Shown: in pieces, positions 11,773 through 24,169 of the stretch
How positions within the stretch are numbered: position 1 is the first letter of the stretch
How the letters are laid out: the number at the start of each line of letters is the position of its first letter
Translations under genes and position numbers: made by a program
The notes under the pieces: model-generated
Database searches by the model: none
What the model was told of the DNA's origin: nothing
The model's input: the letters and a program-made list of their open reading frames with translations, nothing else
Assembly: GCA_001632425.1 (NCBI GenBank)
Contig: KV425552.1
Span: 472,359 to 536,358 of the forward strand
Direction: 5' to 3'
Origin: Neolentinus lepideus HHB14362 ss-1
Taxonomy: Eukaryota > Basidiomycota > Agaricomycetes > Gloeophyllales > Gloeophyllaceae
DNA length: 64,000 nucleotides

Positions 11773-12205
11773 ATGCCGTCCGCGGATCATGAACTTGGAT
11801 GTCAGTAAACATTCAGATATGTCAGAGTATTTATATTATAAATTGTAAGGAGTGACAGTTTTGCCGTTCTTTCATCTGGGTTCTCAGATAAGGTAGCCAC
11901 TGGTAATATTACTACCAAGGGATGCGTACATTTTAGTAGTACACCACTGTACAGATACACAAGTCCGACGTCTAAGGTGCAAACCTCCTCGCGCCTTTTC
12001 TTCTCGTGTTGCCTATCACAAGACGATCTGAAAACACAAGCCATTAACGCAAAAGGGTATATGTTGAGAAGGAGGACAGCTTGTGTAGATATTAATACAC
12101 AGCTCTAACATTAACGCAAGATCGCAAGCAAGCCGATTGGATGCTCCAAGGAGATACCAACCATAGCGTCTCCATAGTGCTTTGCATGTGCGTCCATGAA
12201 GAAAT
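11773..12205. other. convergent intergenic region
   Basis: This separates the 3' ends of the P450 and the J-protein gene. It is AT-rich around 11820-11850 and contains no gene that I can support. Confidence 0.45.
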
Positions 12206-13107
12206 CTATGTTGCATTTGCTGTAAAACCTCCGCCAACAGTGGTAACCGTTAGGACGACCCCAAGCACCTGTATGAACCTCCAGAAGCCAGACACACTCC
12301 GCACCCGATCCTCGGCAGTCTGCCAGTCCTCCTTCTTCGTCCCCGTTGCGCGGCGCACGTACGGCGAAGCAAAGGGGTTATGTGGATATTGGGCTTGGGC
12401 ATGGCTATTATGTTGAGTTTGGGTGTGACTGTACCCAGAACGTCCTGGGTCGTAGCCACGATACCCCGGGGGAGGATGATGAGATGCCGACTGTGGTCTG
12501 TGATGTCTCTCCCATGCGTATGTTGCACCGCGCCGTCGTCCTTCGTACGCGGCTTGAGAGTACGGGTAATGTGATGCGGTTGGACCTCCGCTTGTGCGTC
12601 TTGCCGAGCTAGCTCCTGCAGCGAGTTCACGATCATAGGCGCGACTTAATAAAGTTCGTGATTTATGTCACAGTGGAAAATACTAATGCGCAACTAGACG
12701 TACCGTTTCCTATCATCTCCTAGAATAGAGTATGCTTCACTCGCTGCCTGGAACTTGGCTTTGGAACTTGAGTCATCTGAGACGTCTGGGTGGTGGAGCT
12801 TGCTCATCTAGTAGCAATACGCCGCTCAAAATCAATCTTCGGCACGCAGGTGAAATGAAGTACGCACCTTGTAGAAGCTTGTCTATCTCGAGAAGTGCAC
12901 TCCGAGTTAGATACTCCCTCCATCGCACACTGACAGCTCCAGTCGTAGACTCACCTTTATCTGACTCTTAGTCGCATTGTGGGGAATATCCAAAGTCCGG
13001 TAGTGAGTCGACCTTCTTGAGGAAGAGGCGAAGTTCCGGACTCTTGACATCTTTCGTGACCGGTAGGGTAAGGATTTCGGAAGGCCGAGTCGCGAAATCG
13101 AGATCAT
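12206..13107 (-). CDS. J-domain protein with C-terminal membrane segment
   Basis: Four exons: 13107-12955, 12882-12868, 12807-12704 and 12644-12206, 236 aa. The second exon is only 15 nt (TSFYK) and is needed to join helix II of the J domain. The J domain reads HYRTLDIPHNATKSQIK, then TSFYKMSKLHHPDVSDD with the essential HPD tripeptide, then KFQAASEAYSILGDDRKRRAYD split over exons 3 and 4. The first 30 or so residues are Arg-rich and lack acidic residues, like a mitochondrial presequence. A Tyr/Gly/His-rich linker follows, and a single hydrophobic helix (FIQVLGVVLTVTTVGGG) lies near the C-terminus. It should stimulate an Hsp70 at a membrane, probably mitochondrial by the presequence; that location is inference. 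The start could be the Met 26 codons further in (MSRVRNF). Confidence 0.82.
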
Positions 13108-14413
13108 GACAGGTAGTCCTAGAAAACTGAGATTGGAACAAGCTATGCTGAACGCGACGCGCCTACAGCGTCGACGCTCCAATGTGATGGTTGCCGGAAG
13201 AGTTCAGGCAGAGCTTTAGTGTGGATCGCCATAAACGGTTGAGCCACTGTCGTGCGAAGGTCGATCAATCATATGCAACCAAACAAGAACAAATATGCAC
13301 ATTACTTCATTACTTGCGAGTTATAGTAGCTGAACTACATTGTCGTGGTCCTATGTACATTTTTCCTGCATAGGCTGCCTAGACCTGCCCTCTTGGGAGT
13401 GCTGATTACTGTCCCTGGCGATCTTTGTTTGAAGTTGTTTGGTTGCATCGGTGGCGGCTTGTCACATTCCTTGCCTCGAATGCATTGTAGGGACAGAAGG
13501 GGCTTAAACTTATGCAAAAATTCAACATCTTAAGGTAATTTGAACATGTGCTAATATGCAATTCAGCTACATGACTAGTGATTATGGTGACATCTCTAGG
13601 AGACTGAGTGAACCTTTCCATGGGATCAATGACCGCTCCAGCACAGAGTCAAATTCAAGTGAAGATAGATAGTCCATACTTGGCTCCAATATTTATTAAG
13701 TTGCAGCAACAGTGTCGCGAAGATGCAATGTCAGTGACCGTTAATGTTCCCCGACTCCCACGGTAAGTGGGGGAGGGTTCTGTCAGGGAGAAATGGCGAC
13801 GCTACCTATACGCGCGAGTATCTCGTGTGAACAACTCACTTAACTACGCTACGCAGTCATCCCGACTATCGTCGTCGTGCTTGTTCGCTCTATCGCAGTA
13901 TCGATATCGTGTTTTGCGCCTTCCTCGTCCAGGAACGCCTGTCGCGAATATCTAATGGAAACAACAGACCCTTGGGTGTCTAAACAGTAGTGTTTTGTTC
14001 TATACCGATAGTGAACTGGTTCAACCGGAGGTCTTCTAATAAATATTCTCCATCCTCGTATTTACTATGCACTGTACAATAGCTATGAAAATCTACGCAT
14101 TCATTGCTAGTGCCAGGCAATTTCTGACTCGTATGGAGTCGGGGACTGGCGCTTGCGCCGCTACGATCAGGTAGCAGTCAGTTCAATACCGTGAGACCCG
14201 GAGTTATCCGGCCGGTCGTTTGATGTGGTGATCTCGCAGACATTTGAATGGTATCTTAGACTATGATTCACATATTCTATCGCTAAAGGTTTCGGGAATG
14301 TATCTATCAAGCGTCGCCACAAGGTACTCACTAGTCAATCGTCAGGACATGCTAGTTAGGAAAGTAGGGACAGCTTAGTTCCCATCCAGATTCTACTCAC
14401 TGTTCTTGCGACC
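13108..14413. other. intergenic, no gene supported
   Basis: I see only short frames with no splice support. The left end is the promoter side of the J-protein gene. Confidence 0.4.
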
Positions 14414-15290
14414 TTGAGTGACTCGACAGATTACGACGTATTTGGGATTGAAGATATTGTCAGGCGGGCTTCCCGGAGGATGGTGACTCCAACGCTCGAT
14501 GATGCGAGTCGCGCTTGGCCCAGACGAAATCAAAGCGACGATGAACCCTTACCCCGAAGTCTCACAGAGAACCTGGCGTTTACTAACCATGGTTACGAGG
14601 AGACGTTTCTTACCGCCTCTTCTCCAGTTCCTGTCTAACATCTCTCGGTGCTGGATGGTACGTAACCACGTATTGGCATCACCCTAACTCTGCCCACCGC
14701 AGCACTTTCGATTCCACATCTGCATTCATTTTATGCCCTTGACCTCTTCTGTCCTCGCACTGGACTCCATCCATATCAAAGACATACGCACTCCTCTACC
14801 GAGCCGCTTTGCCATTCCTCAACCCCTATACACCGCAGAAATGAAGACCGCCTTCCCGACTCTCGATCCGTACAACAACCGACCTGCGCTCACAAAACCC
14901 GGGTCCGGCTAACGACTTCCGCTGAGAGGGAACCACCCCATCGGCGCCCTCGGATTCACAGAAACCGTGCTCTACCTTTCCCAAGAGACACAGATCGTAA
15001 GAGAACTATATGCCCGCTTCTCCATCTCCGAATACACCGTTCCGCCACGGCCACTCATCTCACTCAGCACCCTGCGAGCCATCCACCCGGTCAGCACCCG
15101 CTTCCCATGTCATCATAAAGCCAGGCTCCGTGCCTACAGTGTGGGGTAGCCTGAGACCCTCTGCCCATCTTCGGTGCCGGCCCGCACAGTGGGGACTTTC
15201 AGATTCGCTCACGGATCTTTACTGCTTCGATGCGGGGTTGTGGGGGATTGTGGGGACGCGGGATAGTCGGAGGAACCCGTTGACATGACA
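14414..15290 (+). pseudogene. possible eroded gene, family unknown
   Basis: Several adjacent frames read as protein-like but cannot be joined with good splice sites. One runs from about 14499 (DEIKATMNPYPEVSQRTW), a second from about 14700 to 14910 (LTSSVLALDSIHIKDIRT, then FPTLDPYNNRPAL, then a stop) and a third from about 14930 to 15110 (HPIGALGFTETVLYLSQE). All lie on the plus strand within 700 bp, which suggests a decayed gene or one with errors. I do not recognise the family, and chance open frames remain possible. Confidence 0.25.
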
Positions 15291-15605
15291 TACCCACTGA
15301 ACGAACTCACATATGCGCCTAAGCACGTCTGATCGACAATCCTCTAAGCAGCGCACACTCAACGGGGAGGTCTGTTTCACCCGGCTCATCATTAGAAATA
15401 CCCATTAATTAACACGTTACAAATACACGTTAGCGATACAAAAACATTAAGATCGTCAGCACCTCGAAAAAGCAAAAAGAGACGATGATGGGGGACATTA
15501 ATTAATACCAGATGCGTGTTGCAACTCTAGCCGATGCTTGCGTCGTTCGGGATCCATCGTAGAGCATCCGCACCCACTTCAACTTCAACACGCCAACTTT
15601 TCGCC
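15291..15605. other. 3' flank of hexose transporter gene
   Basis: AT-rich tail with several ATTAATTA words downstream of the transporter stop codon. No gene seen. Confidence 0.4.
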
Positions 15606-17440
15606 CTACTGCTTGCGCTCAGCCTTCTCCAGCTGGCTCTCCTCCATCGCACCGCTCGCGAGCGGCTTGTGGCTCTCCGCGGCGCGGCTCTGCTGCACGA
15701 GGTCCTTGCGGTTCGCGTAGCCTGCAGGCGCCCACTGGCGCGACGTCCACGGCTTGCAATTCGGGTCCGCGTACATCTGGTCAACAGCCTCCAGCGAGAT
15801 GTCGGACGACTCGTAGAGGAAGAAGAACACTACGGCCACGCCGAGCAAATTGCACGCTGGAGGGAAGAAGAACGCCAAATAAGCATTTCACTCCGTTTAG
15901 GATAGACGCAGCGCCGCTTACCTCCGAAGACGTAACCATACCGGAAATGAATATCGCGAGTGATGAAGGGCGTGAAGAAGGCGATCAGGAAGTTCCACAG
16001 CCAGTTGGTTGCCGTCGCGATCGCACCCTGCTTGGCTCTGCTGCGCGTCGGGAAAGTCTCGCCAATGAGGATCCAAATACCGGGAGCCCAGGTCATGGCG
16101 TAGCCCATGATGAAGAGACATGCAGAGACAATCATAACTACAGACAAGGTCAGATCTTTCATCGAAGCCGCATAAGATGCAAAACTCACGTTTTCCAATG
16201 CCCTCGGTGCTGGAGTCACCGGCAGTCCCGGCGGACGCGAAGACGAACAGCCAGCACGCTTGCCATACACCGCCGAGGATCAGCGGGAGCCTACGACCGA
16301 ACTGAGGCATGCAAGTCAGCCAACGTCAGTTAAGCTTCGATGATCCATTACTCACTCGCTCCATGATGTACAAGCCACCGAACGTGCAACCAAAATTGAC
16401 CGCGCCGAGGATAATCTGGGTGACAAACGAGTCCGAAATGCCGACAGACTCGAAGACCGTAGCGCCATAGTAGAAGAAGTAGTTGGCACCGGTAAGCTGC
16501 TGGAGACTCTGCAGCGCCATACCGAGAAGCGTACGGTAGCCGGTCTTTTGACCGTCGCCAAACCGGAAGCACTCGAGCCAACCAGCCTTTAGCTTCCGCT
16601 CATATTCCTCGACACTGCGAATCTCCTCGAGCTCCTTCTGAATGAGCAAGTGGTTGGGGGCATCCTCCTTGCTAATACCGCGGACTGCGGCGAGGGACAT
16701 GAGAGCCTCGTCGTACCGCTCGTTCCTGGCGAGCCAACGCGGGGACTCGGGCATGAACAGGATACCGGCGGAAAGGATGGCAGGCCAGACGATACTGATG
16801 CCAACGACGGTACGCCATGAACCTGAATTGTCCATCGAGCGCGTGCCAATGGCGATACAGTAGGCGACGAGGATACCGAAGGTGATGAAAAGCTGGTAGG
16901 TGGCGGTCAGGGTGCCACGAATCTGAGCGGGCGCGGTTTCGGCTTGGTACTGGGAAAAATGGATGAGGCTCATAGATTCGGACGTTCCATCTGAAAGGTG
17001 GGACTCACCATGGGCACTGCGGCGGACAGGGCACCGACACCGAAGCCGGCGACGAGACGGCCGATGGCGAACTGGATCCAGGAGTGCATCGCAGTGATCT
17101 GGATAATGACACCGACAACGAATACACCACATTCCGTGATCATGGCGCGGCGTCTGCCCAAGAAGTCGGCAGTGGGTGCACCAAGGAGGGCACCACAAAG
17201 GGTGCCGATGGAGAGGAGGGCGACGATAAGACCTTCGCGGACGGTGGAGAATTTACAAGTGGATACATCGCCGGGTGTGCCGCATTGGGCGAAGCGGATG
17301 AGGAAGTCCTTCATAAGAAGGATGTCGGAAATCTGACCGGTGTCGTAACCAAAGATGAAGCCACCCATGGAGGCGATGAGGGCGAGTGCGACGGCGACAG
17401 CGCCGATAGGGACTCCTTGAACATAGAAGAGTGCGCCCAT
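15606..17440 (-). CDS. MFS hexose transporter (HXT type)
   Basis: Five exons: 17440-17009, 16949-16356, 16301-16190, 16137-15922 and 15856-15606, 534 aa, the usual length. The sugar-porter hallmarks are all present: FIFGYDTGQIS after the first helix, DFLGRRRA in loop 2-3, the signature GRLVAGFGVGALSAAVPMYQ, the central PESPRWLARNERYDEAL, the helix-7 motif QSLQQLTGANYFFYYG, RFGRR in loop 8-9 and GETFPTRSRAKQ after helix 10. It should move glucose or related hexoses across the plasma membrane by facilitated diffusion or proton symport; which sugar cannot be told. The start at 17440 (MGALFYVQ) is chosen because a TATA box lies about 55 bp upstream and the known family starts shortly before GVPIGAVAV. 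The C-terminal tail is hydrophilic. Confidence 0.92.
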
Positions 17441-17492
17441 GATGATGGTAATGAGGATGAAGGGAAAAACCCGTAGATGGTGAATTGCAGCA

Positions 17493-17522
17493 GGGGGTTT
17501 TATAGGATGCCGTGACGTCACG
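17493..17522 (-). promoter_or_regulatory. TATA box and CRE palindrome of transporter gene
   Basis: On the minus strand CCTATAAAAC lies about 60 bp before the transporter ATG. Directly upstream sits the perfect palindrome GTGACGTCAC, which contains TGACGTCA, the binding site for ATF/CREB-type bZIP factors. The close spacing to the TATA box supports a functional upstream element; the factor is not known. Confidence 0.6.
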
Positions 17523-20500
17523 TTCATGCATCACCAAGAGTTTGTCATCCAATCACAGTTAACCTTCGACTTCGGACCGAGAGGTACATTGCCTGGATAA
17601 TCTTGTCGCCGAATAGCCGATATGTTATTCCCCTCCCCCAGACGGTTCCTGGTACCATCAGAAGTACCTCGAGAAGACATCTCATCGCTACGAATGACCT
17701 TGAGTACACACCCGCATTTCCACCGACATTACTTCCTCTACCTCCTCACCCCCCTTCGCGGCACTCGCAATACGCCTCTCAGATCCCATTTCTGCATCCA
17801 CATGGAAGCCTGCGATGCCAGATCCATTCCCCCATAGTTGCCCCGGCTCCCGGCTTCCGGAACATACCCCGCCACGCCTGAAACGCATCTCGACCGGACC
17901 TCGGCTCAGACCCGATACCAGGCCTTCAATATTGCTTGCCCAGTCCTCCTTGGTGTAAGGCACAGGAAGCCATCCGAGAGGATGCACCGTCATGATGAGT
18001 TGGTGCGTTCTGGAAGCGAGACGAAACGTAGTTGTCATCGTACGATGCGCACGGACGGTAGGCAGCCGTTGGTCAGCGCTTAAGCAATCAGGGCCCCAGA
18101 CCAGAGTCGATGTGGGGTAGCGTGCCGCGGGACAAAACAGGAAGGTGACCACGTGATACCTTTGTACATACCGCGTTGTTGCATTCACTGGGTAATCAAA
18201 GGTATTAAATTATCATCCAGTAAGCTCTCAAGCGCTTGCCCCTGCACACTCTCAAAGCCGTTCATTGACGGAAGTAACACCCACAATTTATTCGCCTCTT
18301 ACTCCCGCTCCGAACCAACTAAACCCGTCCTGGCTCTCCGCTGGGTCAGCTGAGCACCGTTCTGTCTCCGCCACCTGGCTCTGCACAGGATTTCTGGCGT
18401 AAATCGAGATCGTCGTCGACACGAAGCGTCAACGAGATTGCACTCCACAAATCTTGATTCACGAAAGCTTGGAACCGAGGGAGGTCACGGGGATACCTTG
18501 TTCGTTCTGGGCTTGAATCTCGTTGAGAAGCCATTGCATTTGTTATGACTCCAATTAATCTCAAGGATGCTTGCGCGTATACAGGAATACTAACTGACTG
18601 AACACTGAAACATATTCTCGTCTCCCGAGTCTCACTGTGTCACCTCGCAATCTAGTCCCAGTCTCTGGCGCACTTCAGTGAGGGCTCGACGAAGCTGCAT
18701 AGGTCTTTTTCTACTACTTGGTTAATACTTTTGGCGGACGTAGTTACGCGTTAGCCTTTTGTAATCTTTGTGGTAACGAATCATTTCATCTATCTCTGCT
18801 CTGCCCTTACAACACCGACTATACGTATACACTCTCCGTTCTGTGAGTGATACATGCCCCTTCTGAGCGTTACTCTCCTACTTTCGTCGTGCAGTGTACT
18901 CAATTTGCTGTGATCGTCAAGATGCTCGACAGCCGTTCATTGTTCAGTCACGGCATCATGCCTTCCGCCGTTCTATGGTTATCACACCTCCTATCACCTA
19001 TCGCCAACCACCTCCGATTCCAATGTTGAATGACATTACACGTAATTTCATGCATTCCGTCACCTGTCCAAGCGCGAAGACCCCCACCTCGTAATCCGAG
19101 GCCAGACTCTTCATTTCAAGTTCATAATCTGATGGGGCCTCCAGGTCTCCTCACTTACGTCCCACTATACTCTGCTACCCATCATGTATATCAGGCAGAT
19201 CTGTATCGGATCACCCGTCGATCCTCTATAAAAGGCGCGCCTTCCTAGCGTATACCCCGCACGTCTTCGCTCGCGGATCGGGGTGAACCCCCAGCAGCAC
19301 GTCTTCGATTCTGGAATACAGAGCTTGAAGGGAGGAAGTTCGGCGCCGACGCTTATGCTTAACAGGACTAAACATGGCTGGGTGCCTGATGCTCGCGCCG
19401 CCTGTACGTGGCCCGCAAAGACGCCAATTTCTCCAGCGCTCGTCGCAGCAAGTACGCGTTTCCACTCGCTCGTTCTTTTCCCCGTCGACGGCGACCATCG
19501 TTCACAGAGACTGCCAGCCCTTACGCCCCCGCTTCCCGACTTCTCGCGCGGAGCTAACGGAGCTCACCTGCTTTTCCCAGCACCCCCGAGCTTCTACCGA
19601 CATTGCTCGCGCCGATACACGGCCCTTCTGGTTCGCGAGTCGCGCGCTACTTCGAACGTTCATTAACCGCACGTCGGTGCCGCCCTTGCCACCGACGTGC
19701 GCCACGGCACATAGAGCGCGACGCCTGCTGACCGTCGCGGATCGACGACCGTGGGGCACGGGGTGTGCTGTGTGGGGACGCTGATGTTCCCTTCCTCCCA
19801 CAGTGGTGCGACCCTCTGTGATTAACGGTGATGGGAGGATGCCCACTCGCGCTAGATTTGTCGTCGCGGACGGCCATCTTTCGTGAACGGGGATCCGTTC
19901 TGTGTACGCAGACGTACCTGACTGCGGTACCGTGCACTCGCGGTCAGAAGACTCGAAACAGTGATAATCAGCGTCGTTCCGATTGTGTGACCAACAAGAT
20001 GTAGATTTCATTTCGACAACTAGTCAACCCTGCAGGTCCGTGCGTTGAACATTCATGAGAGTGTTAATATGTCTTTTAATGCCAAGTCTATTGAGTGTGC
20101 AAAGCAATGGCTGCGAAATGCGGGGTCCCCGCATCTCGCAGCAACCCTTGGGCGCCTCTTGATGCACAACACGCGCAACCTTTATTTAGTTCGTCGGCAT
20201 GCGGCCCGCAGACTAAGTTTAGCCGTCTGATTGCCTCGTAGGAGCTCCGGTCTGCGCCTCCAAAACCTGACTGCCCATCATGGATAGTTGACAGATATCC
20301 CCAGTGGGGGGGATTTCGATACCGTCCGGCCCTGCTCATTGACTGCGTCAACGGCATTGTAGGTGGAACAGATGTCCAGCCCGACGCTGCATCTCTGTCG
20401 ACGTGGGACTCATTCTCTGCTACACTCGACATTCCCTAAGGACACCAATGGTATGGCCACAAGGATCGACAACGCTCCGAGCGATACTGTTCTTCGTTCT

Positions 20501-20568
20501 TGTCCTTCCAATAAAGCATAGTCGCTTTCTTGGCTTACAGAAGTAAGGCTTGACCATGGAACAACTCA
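17523..20568. other. long intergenic region without confident gene
   Basis: About 3 kb. A 166-codon minus-strand frame at 17688-18188 and overlapping plus-strand frames at 19283-19784 are no longer than expected by chance in a window of this size, and none shows a domain or paired splice sites. The only clear signal is a consensus TATA box at 19227-19234, reported separately. Confidence 0.4.
19227..19234 (+). promoter_or_regulatory. consensus TATA box without an obvious gene
   Basis: TATAAAAG lies in a GC-rich context. The first following ATG that opens a long frame is at 19374 (136 codons, Arg/Ser-rich, no known domain). This may mark an unrecognised or non-coding transcript. Confidence 0.35.
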
Positions 20569-21365
20569 CTAAGCTCGTCTATCCATGATAGCTTGTACCT
20601 TCTCCCTTCCGCCATTTTCCCAGTCATCCCAGCAAAGACTGTACAACACCGTATCCCTTGCTAGATCGTCCTCGTTCCCCCGACCCTTCGGTAATTCCTT
20701 CCCATTCCCCACCTTGCCTCTCTTCGTGCCATGCTGGAACCGCTGCGCCCACCTGATCACTCCCTCCTTCTGAAACCCCATCCTATCCGCTGCGCGCTGC
20801 GACGGGACGTTCACTGTACTTGTCTGCCACTGGACCCGTCGCAGACCCAAGCCGCCTTGCTCTGGGACGTCGAGGGCATATTGGAGTAGTAACCCAACGG
20901 CGTTGGAGGTGACGTGAGTTCTTTGGAAGGGGGTTAAGACGAGGACCCAGCCAATTTCGGTGGAGAGGTGGCCTGTATTCGAGTTCATGTAGGTTATCGA
21001 TCCGGCAAGGGTGCCTTCGGAGTCGTAGGAAGTCGCTGGCTGGGTTTTGTCGATGATCGCAAACAGGACCATTCCCGGATCGGCATGTACCAGTCCCTCG
21101 ACGAAGTCATCCATATACTCCTGTTCCGAGGACCACGGGCCCTTCGAGACATGGGAAAACATCTCTGGATATTGCGAGGCGATTTTGAAGAACTCGCTTG
21201 CATGTACTGAAGGCTAGCACAGTCATCGGTCGAAAACATTTCTTGCAAGACGTAGTGGCAACCGCATAAACTCACCACGAAAGGAGTTAACTTTAGACGA
21301 TCATTGGATAACTCTCGCACCGGGAAACAGAAGTTCAGATTGTCGAAAGACCTTGTGGACGACAT
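20569..21365 (-). CDS. GNAT acetyltransferase, RimJ/RimL type
   Basis: Two exons, 21365-21276 and 21213-20569, give 244 aa. The start region LSNDRLKLTPFVPSVHASEF is the usual beginning of the family (the substrate-side strand and helix). The core reads LFAIIDK, LAGSITYMNSNTGHLSTEIG, then the acetyl-CoA region VLTPFQRTHVTSNAVGLLLQ and the final VQWQTSTVNVPSQRAADRMG strand-helix with the Asn/Ser pair common to this family. The C-terminus carries a Lys/Gly-rich insert (GTKRGKVGNGKELPKGRG) before SLCWDDWE. It should transfer acetyl from acetyl-CoA to an amine; the substrate is unknown. The acceptor at 21214 (GCTAG) is preferred over a nearby CAG because only it keeps the frame. Confidence 0.87.
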
Positions 21366-22933
21366 TCCGAGCGGCGTGGTTAGAATTCAGAATTGAGTCT
21401 TCTGTGCCTGGCGTAAAGTTGCAATGGGCTTGCGGTTCGATAGACTAATAGTATCGCCTATGTCTGCAGTCTTAAGGACTGATGGCCCCGAAACGAGTCA
21501 GAATAGCGCCTATTCCCGGAAGTCACGTCAAAGATCGATTGCGACAGATCGTGTCAAAGACGCAACTGTAACTTGACGACTAACGGCGAGTCCTTTGGCA
21601 TGGAGGCTCTTTTCGTAAAGCCCAACACATTTCAGCGCTCCCTCACTGCAATCCAGATTGTTGCACGACGCACTAGTATTGCTTCGCTCGCCTGCCGATC
21701 AACGTGGCTATTGATAAACTGATATACAAGTGTTCTGCGTGCAAACGCCTGGACAGTCTGATGAGCGGGAATCACGATGTGCCGACTGCGACATCTGGTC
21801 ATCATGTTGCATACAGTGAAAACCATTACCCTCTGCGCGAACGTATAGCCTTGGTGCAGCTCTACGTTCTGGTAGCATAACAGATAAAACACCGAATTCG
21901 AGTTTTAGAATGTTTTCTGATTACAGCCGAGTACAGGAAAAGCCGGCGTGCCTTATTTGGTTCAGGTGGCGGTCCTGTCCGTTACTACCAAGCAGCTCAC
22001 AACAACAATCTATGGAGACGGTCTTGACACCGATGTAGAGAGCGGAGTTAAACGCCAAAGATCTCATGTCAAGTCCAGCCAAGCGATCTTAGACTATTCC
22101 TCTGGGATCCTGGTATAGACGTCTGAACTGCGATATCGTATTGGCTCCACATTTTCGCGCCCAACAACAGTGTCTGGAACTTTTCGAGAGCCTATTAAAG
22201 AACTGAGAAAACCCATCAATGTCAAAGACGGTAAGTACTTCATTGGACTCGTGCTTGTCTCCGCAATTGTTAGCAGCGCAGTCCCCGGCTCCCAAGATAG
22301 TCCGGTCGTAGCGTCAAGTTGATTACACATTGAATAATCTGAGGCCTAGTTGGTAAGCGTTGCGTGTTCTGTTTGGTGCTCATCAAACAGGCGTATGTAG
22401 CTCCAGAGCCAGTCGACAAACCTGAGCTACCAGAAGGCCGGACATCTGTGCATAAAACACAGCGCAGCGAAAGCAGGAATTCTAAAAAAGAGTTACGTTT
22501 CATCCAGAACAAATGATCGTCAGCAATAGACGTAAGCAAGGCTCGATGCATGCAAAGAGCGTACAAAACAGATATGCGAGCAACATACCGATTCAAAATT
22601 GCAAGCTTCGATAACCCAAGTGCCGACACGGAAACGACCGTGACAGCACATTGGCTTCAACTCAACCTAGTACCAGCCCCAGAAGTCGCACTGAAGCTTC
22701 AGATTACAGATGCCAGCATTCCCAGGCCGTGGGCGATCATCAAGGCTTGGTAGGAGTGGCACACGATTGGGGATCACATCTTGATATGCCCCGTTATTTG
22801 CAAATACCTCGACAGGACATTAATAGAGAAAGATGAGCCAACGTTTACATCCAGTAATCCAGTTCGAAGGTACGTAGCTCCCTACATCATGATTCAGTTT
22901 GCAGTGGATCTTGAGGCTAAATCCATCCAAGTG
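21366..22933. other. intergenic, no gene supported
   Basis: Only short scattered frames. The right end is the promoter of the F-box gene. Confidence 0.4.
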
Positions 22934-22942
22934 TATATATAG
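22934..22942 (+). promoter_or_regulatory. TATA box of F-box gene
   Basis: TATATATAG lies about 50 bp upstream of the ATG at 22992. Confidence 0.5.
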
Positions 22943-22991
22943 TATCATGTAGAACTAGTCTACTCGCATTCCACCATCGTCTGCGAAACCC

Positions 22992-24014
22992 ATGGATAGC
23001 CTTGCGACTGAATTGCTCGACCAGATATTCTGCTTGGCCTGCTCAGACCGGGGAGGGACAGCGTGCTCGCTACGACAGGTCTCAAGGCACTTCTGCGCAG
23101 TTATGCAGCGGTATCGATTCCGCACTGTGGCCATCTCTGGTTGTTCGAAAGTCCACAAGTTCTTGTGGGCTCTCGACGTAGCTTCAGGTGATGGGCAAGG
23201 CATGATATGCCATCTCTTTTTGTTTACCAAAGATGATCACTGCGGCTCGGAGTGCAGCTCCGCTGGTTAGAACATGAACCTCTTCTCTATGATCGACCAA
23301 GCTAACCTTACTTTCGTTATTGTAGTCACCACCATTCTCCGACTGGCTGCTCCGACGCTTCAATCCTTGACCTGCCTGACAGCAGGCAAAGATGGAGTCA
23401 TTTATGACGCCATTTGCTCGACCCATTTCCCTCATCTTCGGCATTTAACCATCGACATTCCCCTTCCGACAAGGCCGGACCCCGCGTCTGCGCGTCTAAC
23501 CAGCATGATCTCCGACATCCGAGAGGAAATATCCACACCTGAAACACGTGCGGATACGGACACGTTTCCCAGCTTATCGTATGTCCGTTTCAACCTCACA
23601 GACCATCCTTCGGGTACATTCGCCATTGCTTGCGCTCTGGCGTCCCAGCTTCTTCTGCAAAGCCACAAGTTGTCATCAGTTCAGATGCTGGGACTAGCAT
23701 TAAACGCCCATATCCCTGACGTAACTCAACAAATGCTAGACAAACTGGCTTTAGCTGGAGACACGAAGCCCAAAACATGGTGTCAATGCCTCGTCCTCGA
23801 GCTTCTGGACAATAGTCCATCTTGTGGAATGTTGGCTAGCCTGGTCCGTTATCGGATGAGATTCCTTGCTTGTAACACCGGAAGAAAGGATAGCAAAGTA
23901 GCATTACCGCCCTCCAAACCGAGGAGGACCTTGCAAGAGTGGAAAGAAGAGTGGTTAAGACATGGAGCATTCGGAGAGGATCTCGCCCAGGATTATGAGC
24001 AACACGTGTTGTAA
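22992..24014 (+). CDS. small F-box protein
   Basis: Two exons, 22992-23265 and 23326-24014, give 320 aa. The extreme N-terminus MDSLATELLDQIFCLAC and following SLRQVSRHFCAVMQ is a classic basidiomycete F-box (LP.ELL..IF...C, then VCR.FR). The remainder has a scattered leucine-rich pattern (APTLQSLTCLTAGK, FPHLRHLTIDIPLP, FPSLSYVRFNL) typical of the recognition part of these proteins. By family knowledge it would bind Skp1 and bring a target to an SCF ubiquitin ligase; the target is unknown. The C-terminus ends LQEWKEEWLRHGAFGED. The 60-nt intron has a GTTAGA donor and TTGTAG acceptor and restores the frame. It is convergent with the NmrA gene, 155 bp away. Confidence 0.8.
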
Positions 24015-24169
24015 TCTGCCGTCCATCATTAGAGCTGCGGTTTCAAACGCCGGGAATATTAGGACATTTTTTATTTATTAAAAAGCTAATTTGTACAACA
24101 GAATGGAACCATGTGCGTTGGGCAGCCATTGATTGGCCCGTCGCCAACTTGATGGAAGCGAAGGAAACC

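Noticed and set aside
17688..18188. 166-codon open frame on the minus strand
   Set aside because: Length is within chance for a 64-kb window at this base composition; no domain, no splice support, no neighbour logic.
19283..19784. Two overlapping plus-strand frames (127 and 136 codons) and a minus-strand frame in the same place
   Set aside because: GC-rich DNA keeps several frames open at once; none has recognisable protein features. Only the TATA box was kept.
20994..21365. Read-through of GNAT exon 1 as a separate 123-codon protein
   Set aside because: A GTGAGT donor and GCTAG acceptor join it to the main frame with perfect family fit, so the read-through is intronic.
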